Below are positions 21,192 through 32,743 of a DNA stretch of 64,000 nucleotides, piece after piece. Numbering within the stretch: position 1 is the first letter of the stretch; the number at the start of each line of letters is the position of its first letter. The stretch is from Nageia nagi (Eukaryota; Pinophyta). The position numbers and the translations under genes are program-made. The notes beneath the pieces were generated by a model, which saw nothing but the letters and a program-made list of their open reading frames with translations, had not been told where the DNA came from and searched no databases. The DNA lies in the NCBI GenBank assembly GCA_050084985.1, contig JBITNC010000001.1, positions 66,030,001 to 66,094,000 of the forward strand, in the 5' to 3' direction.

Positions 21192-23466
21192 ATGGCCCTA
21201 CCGATCACATGTTGAGAGGGACATAGAGCTACCTTGGTGGCTGATTCTCCTACTGATCATCAGGTACACTACCTCTTCTACCTTTTTCATGCTATGTTTT
21301 TGTTTCTCTTCAAGTTTTAGCTACTTATACACTAGTTTCCTAGACTGCCCCTAGGGTTTTACTGTTGCATACCCTAGCTTTGCATTTTTCTCTTTTTAGT
21401 CTTCTTTTCGAACTTCCAGTGCCATGGCTACCTTATGCTCACCTACACGAACCTGCACCCCAAATTTTATTGCCCTCTTTCATAGAAACAGGACCGCTAG
21501 CGGTCCTTTTTGCCCTAGTTTAGACCGTGGGTGGTCCTTCTCACCTGTAGTAGATCATGGGCGATCCTCATTTTCTTGTACTGTTATTTTTTTTTTTTAC
21601 TACTTGCATTTTACATCTTGATACTGACTTGCCTTTCATCCTTCTTTTCTTACAGAGTCGTGCATACCTTATGCGTCCATCCGGTAAGAGTGCCTCCTTC
21701 ACCACTGCCCAACAGTGGCCCCAAACTAACGTAGCCCAGATTATTCTAGAAGATATTTCATTCAGCCACCTTGCATTTGCTGAATATGTGTTTCATGACC
21801 ACAACATGCTTACAGCCTTGATGGAGAGGTGGGATCCAAATTCCAACACCTTTCACCTTCCCACCAGTGAGATTACAGTGACCTTAGAGGATATCTACAG
21901 GATCACTAGACTTCCTATCAGGGGGAAACTAGTGAAGATGATTCCTGTTCTGAGCTTGGAATAGGCAGAGGTATGGGCTACATGGTTGATGGGATTAGAT
22001 GAAGTGAATCATAGGAAGAGGGGTGTATCACTAGTGAGACATGTGCCAGAGGATCCTCCAGCATAGGGTGACCTGCAGATGAGGCTCCTCATTGCCTGCC
22101 TCCTAGATGCTATTATCTATCCAGACAAGAGCAGTGAGACCTTTCCAGTGGGTATGATTCTTATCATTTAGGACATGGTTATACACAGATAGTGATATGC
22201 ATGGTGCCCCGTAATACTGGCACAACTTTATCATGATCTTCACAGCTTTGCAAAGGTGGAGAGAAAGGGGAGACAGGTGGCTCACTCTATGATCCTACAG
22301 GTGTGGGCTTATGAACACATCTCTATTTCTAGACCGACTATACTGCCCCTAGACCAACCGAATGATGCCCCCACCTGGCAGCAGTGGGTAATGGCTGAGA
22401 TACCAGACTTCCCTAGCATAGACTTAGAGGGATGGCATGTGTGACTTGACTTACTACAGGAGGTGCAGATATACTGGCATCCTTATCAGGGAGGTGTACT
22501 AGAGTGGGAGGAAGACCTAGAGGAGATGACATGGGTGAGACACCCTACCTACCTACAGGTACGTAGGGCTTTAGTGGAGCTGTATAGGCCAGAGTGGGTA
22601 CTCCATCAATTCGGCCTCTAGCAGGGTATATCAGATGACTGTAGGATAGTGGTGCGCTACTACCATAGCAGGCACCTCCCAGAGGATTACGAGCCAGTAC
22701 CGGACTGGGACCTAGACTAAGAGTCCCCCAATGAGGAATCTGACCATGATGTCGATGATGACATAGATGGACCTGATCATATAGAGGACTATCTAGATTG
22801 GTGGAGGACACACTACCCTCACCACATAGGCATTCACGATACTGACACAGGTGATGATGCATGGGAGAATGAGGATCCAAGAGACACAGAGACTGGGTGG
22901 GACACTCCTTTCACCACGGGAGGATGGGGAGGGGAGAGTAGCTCTTCATACACTCGTGACACATCTCTAGATGTAGGGCATGACGACAATGAGGAGATTG
23001 ATCTGGACCAGGATGAATATGAACCTAAATATAAGATAGAATCAGACTGGGAGGATGAAGACTACGATGAAGATGATGATGGTAAACTACTTTCTCTTTT
23101 ACTTTGCTTTGACTTTCTATTTTTCATAATACACAAGGAACTAACATGATATGTTAATGCTATGTCACAGATCCTGAGGTTGAGATAGCCAGGCTGCGTA
23201 GCTAGATCGACCAGAAGGATGAGGAGATCAGGGAGCTACAGGGCCATCTACAGTTCAAAGGAGGAGATTATGCCAGTATCTATCAGGACTTACAGGTAGC
23301 CAACAAAGAAATCAAGGTCCTCTATGAGTAGCTTCACCAGGCTAAGAGATAGATCGATGAGGAGAAGGCCTACGTAGAGAAATACAGGGCACGTTGCGGG
23401 GGTGGCACCTCTAGCAGGGCTACTAGCTCTAGTGTAGGGGGTGGGGGGTCTAGTAGGAGATTTTGA
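21192..23466 (+). pseudogene. PMD gene captured in element B, antisense to the element, three exons, twelve stops
   Basis: Exon 1 21192-21263, intron 1 21264-21655, exon 2 21656-23081, intron 2 23082-23170, exon 3 23171-23466. Exons 1 and 2 (72 and 1,426 bases) and intron 2 (89) have exactly the same lengths as in C. Intron 1 is 9 longer and exon 3 is 6 longer. PMD motif ERWDPNSNTFHLPTSE is near 21823. In-frame stops start at 21213, 21962, 22064, 22169, 22190, 22193, 22442, 22619, 22718, 23203, 23329 and 23350: eight TAG, three TGA, one TAA. No frameshift is needed, so decay was by substitution. The TGA at 22193 matches C's at 15797. Confidence 0.85.
21490..21570. repeat. Palindrome trio inside intron 1 of the PMD gene in B, first one perfect
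   Basis: AGGACCGCTAGCGGTCCT at 21490-21507 is a perfect 18-bp palindrome. Next come AGACCGTGGGTGGTCCT (about 21522) and AGATCATGGGCGATCCT (about 21552). Starts are 30-32 bases apart. Confidence 0.78.
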
Positions 23467-23833
23467 ATCACTCTATGTAATCTCATTCAGTTTACATCGT
23501 AAATAAAAACATTTTGATCATGATATATAAAACATAAACTTTTGGTACCTGATTTGTTCTTTGTTCATGTACTTGTGATGCGTAAATTCGATGTTCCGTG
23601 ATCCTTGCGAATGAACACCAATGATACGACCTGAAATTCTGACCTTTCATGTTGCGAACGTACTTGGAATCTTTTGCTTTCCTCTATTTTTTCCCTAAAA
23701 GAGGATCACCGATGGTCTTTTTCTCCCGAAATACAATGTCGATGCTCTTGTTATGGCTTGATGAAACCTCCCAACCTCTTAACCCTGAACCAACTGCTAG
23801 CTTTTCTCTCTCTTTTTTTTTATGTATTTCAAT
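23467..23833. other. Spacer between the PMD gene and gag in B, with two palindromes
   Basis: Counterpart of 14135-14529 in C. Degenerate palindromes AGGATCACCGATGGTCTTT (about 23702) and ACAATGTCGATGCTCTTG (about 23733). No coding signal. Confidence 0.55.
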
Positions 23834-25041
23834 CTACCAAATGATACCTTCGAGAGGCCTGGAGCTCCTACCAGGGTTAGCATCCTCAAGGAAGATCGTA
23901 TTGATATGCTGTTCTTCTCCTGTATCTTTGACCTTTGCTAGACATACATAGAATCCATCTTCTATGAGCTTTTGTATTCTATCCCTAAGATTTGCACATC
24001 CATTTGTAGCATGGCCTTTAGCCTGATGATATTCACAATATTATCTTCCTTATACCAATGGGGTTTTTCTGCTATGGGATCTTCCTCATGCTTCAGTAAA
24101 GGTTGTAATAACCCTTTTTCCACAAGATCTTTTAGGATTTGTCTTGGAGGTATGGGAAATCTCACATATCTCCTTTCCTTCATCTCACTTGTATTCTCAG
24201 CCATATGGAAATCTTTCTCCTTCTTCGGTGAATGTGATCTCTTATCCTTTGCTTTTGCCTTTTCATTATCACCATACTTTACAAGCCCTAGCTTCATAAG
24301 GACTTTTTCTTTCTCTAACAGTTTATACGTCATATTAGAAAATGGGAGATGCATATAATCAATAACATATGCTTGTAAGGGTAATATAATAGCTTATTTA
24401 AAAATGTTATTTACCTCTTTTTCTGTTAACCTAATCTTTACTTACTGCCATGTCTTCTTAAATCTTATAACAAATTTATCCAGTTGCTCATCACTACCCT
24501 ATTTAATAGCACATAAATCTAATAGCATAACCTCCTTCTTGATGTTATGCTTATATTGCTCTAGAAACACATCACTGAATTCCTCAAATGATGTAATGGA
24601 CCCTTCAGGTAAGCCATAAAACCATTCCCGTGCATCTCCTTCCAAGCTCTGGGGGAAGAATTTAGCCTGCAATCTTTGATCAGTACCAATTGTGAGTTCA
24701 CATTCATCCTTAAATCCTTGTATATGTCTCCTTGGATCTCCTCCACCATTAAACTTACTGAATTTTGGTTCTTTGTAATCGGATGGTGGCATATGCCTAT
24801 GAATGTCACCACATAAAGGACTACCAAATTCGAAAGAATCATTAGGTGGCGTTGATCTTCTTGCCAATCTATCTATCTGCCTCTACATACCTTCCATAGT
24901 AGCTTGAAAATTGCTATTATCACCCTCAATGCTATTTTGCATTCCTCCGGATCCCTCCAGATCATCATGTCCGATTTCTACCAATAACTCATCCAAATCT
25001 CTTTTTGAAAGGCTTCGCAAGAATAACTTAAGCTATTCCAT
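23834..25041 (-). pseudogene. gag: gag pseudogene of element B
   Basis: Starts at ATG 25041-25039, matching C. The third codon is TAG (CAG in C), another stop precedes 24867, one follows at 24501-24499, and a one-base deletion near 24035 shifts the frame in the zinc-knuckle region. Gag core FPQSLEGDAREWFYGLPEGS is near 24655-24595. The end RPLEGIIW plus TAG (23836-23834) parallels C and shows where pol was lost. Confidence 0.85.
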
Positions 25042-25075
25042 AACTAAGACACTCACAAAATAGATGTTAATCTTA

Positions 25076-25098
25076 ACTAAAACCTTTAGGGTTTTAGT
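25076..25098 (-). other. Conserved leader hairpin, element B
   Basis: Same 9-bp stem and 5-base loop as in A, C and E, read on the minus strand. Confidence 0.6.
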
Positions 25099-25111
25099 AT
25101 AATGATGTGTA

Positions 25112-25130
25112 GTTCACGTCGGGTTCACCA
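25112..25130 (-). other. Primer binding site, element B
   Basis: Complement reads TGGTGAACCCGACGTGAAC, two bases inside the 5' LTR end. Confidence 0.78.
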
Positions 25131-25132
25131 AA

Positions 25133-26070
25133 TGTTTACAAATAAAATTGAATTTGCAAATAAACAAACAGAGAAATATCTACAAACTCAATATTATCTA
25201 TATACTAGCTACGGATAGCGATTTATTCTAGATATCAATAAACAACATAAGTAATTCAGCAGTGCACTTGTACCAACCAAAGCTGTGATTCATGTACTTA
25301 CCTCACAGAATGTACCTGACAATGAAAGATGTAGATATTGGCGATGTAGTGATGATAAGCTTCCTTTTCCACAACATCATGACCTATAAGGATGCGAAAA
25401 GAGGACCACGGGTGGTCCCTTTCAGTATTATTAGAGTGCTGGTGGTGTTCTTTCGTTCACAAAGGAGTGCTGATGGCCCTAACTTGGTAGCTTTGACCTC
25501 TTGATTAGGTCTAGATCTTCACTATAGATATCTCAGATTGTAGTGTAATATCAGAATTAATCACATATGTCAGGAGAGCTCACGTAAGGAAGCACACAAA
25601 CCACAGCCTTGTAGGCAGTACCAAGAGATACCTTAAGGGGTAGCCACTTACAAGACCATACGCGAGATCATGTGTATCCTTATTATTGTGGACTTACTAT
25701 TAGATCTCTTATTTATATAGATAATAGATAATACCACCCATAGGTCGGTGTGCATCCACATAAATAAGGTTAATTCATAAGATTTAAGATAAACACATCA
25801 ATAAACAAGATAATTCATGCAATACTCAAGATAAGCCATGTAATATTCAAAATAACTCATGCAATACTCAAGATAAGCCATGTAATATTCAAAATAACTC
25901 ATGCAATATTCAAGATAAACCATGCAATATTCAAGGTAAACCATACAATATTCATATTCAAGCCAAACATTGATATTATCACTTTAATCCATTCAAGACA
26001 TATAGTTAGGCCAAGCATATTTCATTAATTTATTGATTTAAAAGCATAAAATCATTTTTATGTGTTAACA
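25133..26070 (-). repeat. 5' LTR of element B
   Basis: 938 bp. It exceeds the other LTR of B by 43 bases, explained by a tandem 42-bp duplication (25819-25860 and 25861-25902). Palindromes near 25402, 25433 and 25463. Followed by target duplication AGTGT. Confidence 0.95.
25710..25719 (-). promoter_or_regulatory. TATA box of element B 5' LTR
   Basis: TATATAAATA on the minus strand, at the family position. Confidence 0.6.
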
Positions 26071-26353
26071 AGTGTTTAAGGGTGTATGGTTGTGGGTTTA
26101 GGGTTTAGGGTTTAGGGTTTAGGGTTTTAGGGTTTTAGGGTTTAGGGTTTAAGGTTTAGGTTTTAGGGTTTAGGGTTTAGGTTTTAGGGTTTAGGTTTAG
26201 GGTTTAGGGTTTTATAGGGTTTAAGGTTTAGGGTTTAAGGTTTAGGGTTTAGGGTTTAAGGTTTAGGTTTAAGGTTTTAAGGTTTAGGGTTTAGGGTTCA
26301 GGGTTTAAGGGTTTCAGGGTTTTTAGGGTTTAGGGTTTATTTAGGGTTTAGGG

Positions 26354-26447
<94 letters not shown>

Positions 26448-29400
26448 TAGGGTTTTTTAACTAATTTAGGGTTTAGGGTTTAGGTTTTTAGGGTTTAGGG
26501 TTTTAGGGTTTAGGTTTAGGGTTATTTAGGGTTTATTTAGGGTTTAGGGTTAGTGTTTAGGGTTTTAAGGGTTTAGGGTTTAGGTTTAGGTTTTAGGTTT
26601 AGGTTTTAGGGTTTAGGGTTTAAGGTTTAGGGTTTAGGTTTTAAGGTTTAGGTGTTTTAGGGTTTAGGGTTTTAAGGTTTAAGGGTTTAGGTTTAGGGTT
26701 TTAAGGTTTAGGGTTTTAGGGGTTTTTAAGGGTTTAGGTTTAGGGTTTTTAGGATTTAGGTTATTAGGGTTTAGGGTTTAAGGGTTGGTTTTAAGGTTTA
26801 GGTTTTAGGGTTTTAGGGTTTAAGGTTTAGTTAGGGTTTAGGGTTTAGTGGTTTTTTAGGGTTTAGGGTTTAGGGTTTAAGGTTTAGGGTTTAGGGTTTT
26901 AGGTTTAGGGTTTAGGGTTTAAGGTTTAGGTGGTTTTAGGTTTTAGGTTTAGGTTTTTAGGGTTTTAAGGTTTAGGGTTTAAGGTTTAGATTTAGGGTTT
27001 AGGTTTAGGGTTTAGGGTTTAGTTAGGTTTAGGGTTTAAGGTTTAGGGTTTAGGGTTTAAGGTTTAAGGGTTTTAGGTTTAGGGTTTGGGATTTTTTAGG
27101 GTTTAGGGTTTAGGTTTATTTTTAGGGTTTAGGGTTTTAAGGTTTTTTTTTAGGGTTTAGGGTTTATGGTTTAGGGTTTAGGGTTTAGGGTTTTTAGATT
27201 TAGGTTTAGGATTTTGATTTAGGGTTTTTGATTTAGGGTTTAGGGTTTAGGGTTTAAGGTTTTAGGGTTTAGGGGTTTATGGTTTAAGGTTTAGGGTTTA
27301 GGGGTTTAGATTTAGGGTTTTAGGGTTTAGGGTTTAAGTGATGCTTAGGTTTAGGGTTTGGGTTTAGGGTTTTTTAGGTTTTAGGGTTTAGGGTTTAGGT
27401 TTAAGGTTTAGGGTTTCAAGGTTTCAGGTTTTTGAATTTTTATTTGGGTTTTATTTCAGGTTTAGGGTTTAGGTTTAGGTTTAGGTTTTAAGGTTTAGGT
27501 TTTTTAGGGTTTAGGGTTTTTTTAGGGTTTAGGGTTTAGGGTTTAGGTTTAGGGTTTAGGGTTTAGGTTTAGGTTTAGGTTTTGGGTTTTAGGGTTTAAG
27601 GTTTAGGTTTAGTTAGGGTTTAGGGTTTAGGTTTAGGTTTAGGTGTTTAGGTTTTAGGGTTTAGGTTTAGTGGTTTAGGGTTTAGGTTTAGGGTTAGGGT
27701 TTAGGGTTTAGGGTTTAGGGTTTTAGGGTTTAGGGTTTAGGTTTAGGGTTTAGGTTTAGGTTTTAGGGTTTAGGGTTTAGGGTTTAGGGTTTAGGTGTTT
27801 AGGGTTTAGGGTTTAGGTTTATAGGTTTAGGGTTTAGGGTTTTTTAGGGTTTAGGGTTTTTTTAGGGTTTTAGGGTTTAGGGTTTATGGTTTAGGTTTCA
27901 GGTTTCAGGTTTCAGGTTTTGAGTTTCAAGTTTCATGTTTTAGGGTTTCAGGTTTAGGGTTTAGGATTTAGGGTTTAGGGTTTAGGGTTTAGGGTTTAGG
28001 ATTTAGGGTTTAGGGTTTAGGGTTTAGGGTTTTTTAAGGTTTAGTGTTTTTTAGGATTATGGTTTTTTAGTGTTTAGGGTTTAGGGTTTAGGGTTTAAGG
28101 TTTAGGGTTTAGGGTTTCAAGTTTTAGGTTTCAGGTTTCTATTTTAGGTTTAGGGTTTAGGGTTTAGGTTTAGGTTTTAAGGTTTAAGGTGTTTTAGGGT
28201 TTAGGGTTTTTTAGGGTTTAGGGTTCAAGGTTTAGGGTTTAGGGTTTTAGGGTTTCAGGTTTTGGGGTTTCAGGTTTGGGGTTTTGGGTTTCAGGTTTTG
28301 GGTTTCAGATTTAGGGTTTAGGGTTTAGGGTTTTAGGGTTTAGGGTTTAGGGTTTAGGGTGTAGGGTTTTAAGGTTTAGGGTTGAGGGTTTTAAGGTTTA
28401 GGGTTTAGGTTTAGGTTTTTTTATGGTTTAGGGTTTAGGGTTTTAAGGTTTAGGGTTTAGGGTTTAATGTTTTCAATTTAGGGTTTAAGGTTTACAGTTT
28501 TAGGGTTTAAGGTTTTAGGGTTTTATGGTTTAGGGTTTAGGGTTTAGGTTGTTAAGGTTTAGTGTGTTAGGGTTTAGGGTTTTTTATGGTTTAAGGTTTT
28601 AGGGTTTTAGGGTTTAGGGTTTATTATTTAGGGTTTAGGGTTTATGGTTTTAAGGTTTAAGGTTTTAGGGTTTAAGGGTTTAAGGTTTAGGGTTTAGGGT
28701 TTTAGATTTAGGGTTTTGGGTTTAAGGTTTAGGGTTTTTGGGTTTTAGGTTTAGGGTTTAAGGTTTTTAGGGTTTAGGGTTTTAAAGTTTAGGGTTTAAG
28801 TTTTAGGTTTTAGGGTTTTAGGGTTTAGGGTTGAGGGTTTAGGGTTTAGGGGTTTAGGGTTTAGGGTTTAGGGTTTAGGTTTAGGTTTAGGGTTTAGGGT
28901 TTTAGGGTTTAGGGTTTAGGGTTTAGGGTTTTAGGATTTAGGGTTTTTAGGGTTTAAGGTTTTAGGGTTTAAGGTTTAGGGTTTAGGGTTTAGGGTTAAG
29001 GGTTTTAGATTTAGGGTTTTTTTTTAGGGTTTAGGGTTTAAGGTTTAGGGTTTAAGGTTTTATTTAGGGTTTAGGGTTTAAGGTTTTTTTTAGGGTTTAG
29101 GGTTTAGGGTTTTAGGGTTTAGGGTTTAAGGTTTAGGATTTTTTATTTAGGGTTTTTGATTTAGGGTTTAGTATTTAAGGTTTAGGGTTTAAGGGTTTTA
29201 GGGGTTTAGGGGTTTATGGTGTAGGGTTTAGGGTTTAGGGTTTTAAGGTTTAGGGTTTAGGGTTTAAGTGATGCTTAGGGTTTAGGGTTTAGGGTTTAGG
29301 TTTAGGTTTAGGGTTTATGATTCAGGGTTTAGGTTTAGGTTTTAAGGTTTAGGGTTTAGGGTTTTGGGGTTTAGGGTTTAGGTTTAGGGTTTAGGGTTTT

Positions 29401-30976
29401 GGGTTTCAGGTTTCGAATTTCTATTTTGGGTTTCTATTTCAGGTTTAGGGTTTCAGGTTTAGATTTAGGGTTTATGGTTTAGGTTTTAGGGTTTAGGTTT
29501 TAGGGTTTAGGTTTTAGGGTTTAGGGTTTTAGGGTTTGGGGTTTAGGGTTTAGGGTTTTAGTGTTTAGGTTTAGGGTTTATGGTTTAGGGTTATGGTTTA
29601 GGGTTTAGGGTTTAGGGTTTAGGGTTTTAAGGTTTAGGGTTTTAGGGTTTAGGGTTTAGGTTTTAGGGTTTAGGTTTAGGGTTTTAGGGTTTAGGGTTTA
29701 GGGTTTAGTGTTTAAGGGTTTAGGGTTTAAGGTTTAGGGTTTATGGTTTAGGGTTTAGGGTTTTTAGGGTTTAGGGTTTAGGGTTTATGGTTTTTTTAGG
29801 GTTTAAGGTTTAGGGTTTCAGTTTCAAGTTTCGATTTTTAGGTTTTAGGGTTTCAGGTTTAGGGTTTAGGATTTAGGGTTTAGGGTTTAGGGTTTTTAAG
29901 GTTTAAGGTTTTTTAGGGTTTAGGTTTTTTTAGTGTTTAGGGTTTAGGGTTTAGGGTTTTAGGGTTTAGGATTTAGGGTTTAGGGTTTTAGGTTTCAGGT
30001 TTCTATTTCAAGTTTAAGGTTTAGGGTTTAGGTTTAGGTTTTAAGTTTTAGGGTTTTTTAGGGTTTAGGGTTTTTTAGGGTTTTAGGGTTTTAGGGTTTA
30101 AGGTTTTAGTGTTTAAGGTTTTGGGGTTTCAGGTTTTGGGTTTCAGGTTTTGGGTTTCAGGTTTAGGGTTTAGGGTTTTAGGGTTTAAGGTTTAGGGTTT
30201 AAGGTGTAGGGTTTTAAGGTTTAGGGTTTGAGGGTTTAAGGTTTAGGGTTTTAGGTTTAGGATTTTTTTTAGGGTTTAGGGTTTAAGGTTTAGGGTTTAG
30301 GGTTTTAAGGTTTAGGGTTTATGGTTTAGGGTTTTGATTTAGGGTTTTAGGGTTTAGGGTTTAGGGTTTTAGGGTTTTAGGATTTTAGGGTTTAATGTTT
30401 AGGGTTTAGGGTGTTAGGGTTTTAGGGTGTTAGGGTTTAGGGTTTTTAGGGGTTTAGGGTTTTTAGGGTTTAGGGTTTATTATTTAGGGTTTAGGGTTTA
30501 AGGTTTTAGGGTTTAGGGTTTAGGGGTTTAAGGTTTAGGGTTTTAGATTTAGGGTTTTGGGTTTAGGGTTTAGGGTTTTTAGGTTTTTGGGTTTAGGGTT
30601 TAGGGTTTTAGGTTTAGGGTTTAGGGTTTTGGGTTTAGGGTTTAGGGTTTTAGGGTTTAGGTTTTAGGTTTTAGGGTTTTAGCATTTAGGGTTGTGGGTT
30701 TAGGGTTTAGGGGTTTAGGGTTTAGGGTTTTAGGGTTTAGGGTTTAGGGTTTAAGGTTTAGGGTTTTAGGGTTTAGGGTTTAGGGTTTTAGGTTTAGGGT
30801 TTAGGGTTTAGGGTTTTAGGGTTTAAGGTTTAGGGTTTAAGGTTTAGGGTTTAGGGTTTTAAGGTTTAGGGTTTAAGGTTTTAAGGTTTAGGGTTTAGGG
30901 TTCAGGGTTCAAGGTTCAGGGTTTAGGGTTTAGGGTTTAGGGTTTAGGGTTTACAATTTAAGATTTGAGGGTTTAG
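26071..30976 (+). repeat. Degenerate telomere-like (TTTAGGG) array, right block
   Basis: Continuation of the 6504-10390 array on the other side of element B, same strand. Markers recur about 2 kb apart: GTGATGCTTA at 27338 and 29278, and TTTCTATTT-containing stretches near 28135, 29410 and 30005. It includes an 88-base G run at 26358-26445. It ends in non-repetitive DNA about 50 bases before an assembly gap. Confidence 0.93.
26358..26445 (+). repeat. Homopolymer run of 88 G
   Basis: Uninterrupted G from 26358 to 26445 with TTTAGGG-type repeat on both sides. Real slippage of a GGG unit or a sequencing/assembly artefact cannot be told apart from one sequence. Confidence 0.95.
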
Positions 30977-31024
30977 GAAAACTCAATGATCAAGCACATT
31001 TTCCACCAAAAATAAGATAAGATT

Positions 31025-31047
31025 NNNNNNNNNNNNNNNNNNNNNNN
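31025..31047. other. Assembly gap of 23 N
   Basis: Undetermined bases just outside the telomere-like array. Continuity between the array and the right-hand region is therefore an assembly inference. Confidence 0.99.
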
Positions 31048-32061
31048 ATACCATCACATACTTAATTTACGGATGATACAAATATGTACTTTACCTATAA
31101 TGATGATCGAAGGTGATATCTAATTGAAAGAGGATGAATGATAAGCTTCTTCAAAGAACATAGCCAACCTCAACCTAACATCAATGCTAGCTGCCATTCG
31201 GTTACTGTTCTAGAATGTGTTACCCTTTCTTTCGATGTTGTCATCTCACTTTTGATGTATGTAATATCGCTCATGAATGGATGAAAGATCATAGAAAAGT
31301 AGAGCTTAGAGTATAACAAAATCTAGTAATGATAGGTGGCATTAAGAAATACCAATCAAGAATGACACAAGTATATTGCCACCTATCAAGGATTTAGGAT
31401 TATGTTATTTCATGTTATATCTTTGATCATGCACAACCCCTTCAACTTTATAGGTAACATTTCTAGTTCTAAGGCTCCTCTTTAGGCTTATTATGATGTT
31501 GACCTAACCTATTACAAACCATAAAGGTAGATGAGATTTCACATAGATAAGAGTATTTATTTAATAAATTAAATAAATTATTTTAAATACCTAAAAGGGT
31601 ATTTTAATCAAATAAAAATTCATTAGATAACCTTTATGTAATCTTTATATTGTATGTCATATATTAAAATAAATAATAGCCTTAATTCATCAATTAAAAT
31701 AGATTTTGCAATTAAACTCATGAAGATCTTCATAATTCATGCCCTAAAGATAGTACTAACATGTTGTTGACACTTTGATTTACATAGAATTAGCAAATTT
31801 TATCTTCTACAATTTTGATCATAATCATCATTAGGAGCATATTTGTGAAATAATGGTATTTTCAGATTTATAGATATGGAAATAATTATTTTACCCTTTT
31901 AACTTAAAATAAAATGCAAATATAAGGTGTGGATGTCATTAAATTTGTAAAATTAATTTTTCAAAAAGAAATCTAACGAAGATAATATAATTTACTTCTA
32001 ATAAAAATATAGAAACTATTACGTGAGATTACGTGAGAGGCCCTGGAGAGGAGATGCAGCC
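31048..32061. other. AT-rich intergenic DNA, nothing recognised
   Basis: No long open frame and no recognisable domain, LTR or RNA gene on either strand. Confidence 0.6.
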
Positions 32062-32741
32062 ATGTGGCAAAAAGTATATCCATAGGATTCTCGCTAACCA
32101 TGTGGTATGTCCTTTTCTGGTTGCTTTACTTCGTGTTTTGCTTCATTTTTCTTTCATGTTTTATCGTATTGCAAACCCTAGTGTTTGGTCAATGTCCTGT
32201 AAAAAATAAATGATATGGGATGGGATGTTTGTATTTTTTTAATTTGTTTAAAATGATTTTAATTGATTTACTATTTGGTTCCTGATTTGTATTTGTCCAA
32301 ATCATTTTAATAGAAAATGCGAAAAAGGGTTTTTGTATTGAACCGTGATTATTTGACCCTTTGTATTTGGAACGTATTTATATTTTATTATTGTAGTTAC
32401 TTCGATTCTTCTTGCTTTTCGAGTTAATTTTGTGTGGAAGAGACAATGGGAGGGGAATAAACTATTTTTAGTCCATTTCGGACCTTATTTTTCCCTCTCT
32501 AAATTTCGTTATGTGTTGCTAACGAGTAGGGGAGGGGTTATGAAATTTTCTTGCCTCGGCCTCTTGATTTCTTTTCGAATGCAAAAGGGGAGAGAGTTTA
32601 TTTTACAATCATTTTGTGTTTAAAATATTAATAAATATTTTTTTATTTATACATATATTATACAATTTCTAATTAATTTTTATCTTTTATTATCTTGCCA
32701 CATGGTTAGCGAGAATCCTGTATGTGGCAAAAAGTATATCC
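32062..32741. mobile_element. MITE-like element with 22-bp terminal inverted repeats
   Basis: AGGATTCTCGCTAACCATGT(GG) at 32084-32105 is matched exactly in reverse complement at 32698-32719, giving a 636-bp element without coding capacity. Outside both ends lies the 20-bp direct repeat ATGTGGCAAAAAGTATATCC (32062-32081 and 32722-32741), separated from the inverted repeats by two bases on each side. The interior is AT-rich. The superfamily is not assigned. Confidence 0.7.
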
Positions 32742-32743
32742 TA

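Larger units (their letters stand above)
10391..26070 (-). mobile_element. LTR retrotransposon B (minus strand), non-autonomous, carries a PMD gene, split by element C
   Basis: Both LTRs are on the minus strand, with target duplication AGTGT at 10386-10390 and 26071-26075. B sits inside the telomere-like array. Removing C (11950-19927 plus one CTATA) restores a continuous tail. In element orientation the order is 5' LTR (25133-26070), primer site, leader hairpin, gag (25041-23834), a PMD gene in antisense, palindromes, minisatellites, polypurine tract and 3' LTR (10391-11285). There is no pol, so it would need protein from a relative such as E. Confidence 0.93.

Noticed and set aside
25292-25504. 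Small plus-strand gene in the LTR of B, also seen as minus-strand frames in LTRs of C
   Set aside because: It is LTR sequence read in an open frame and is broken in other LTR copies.
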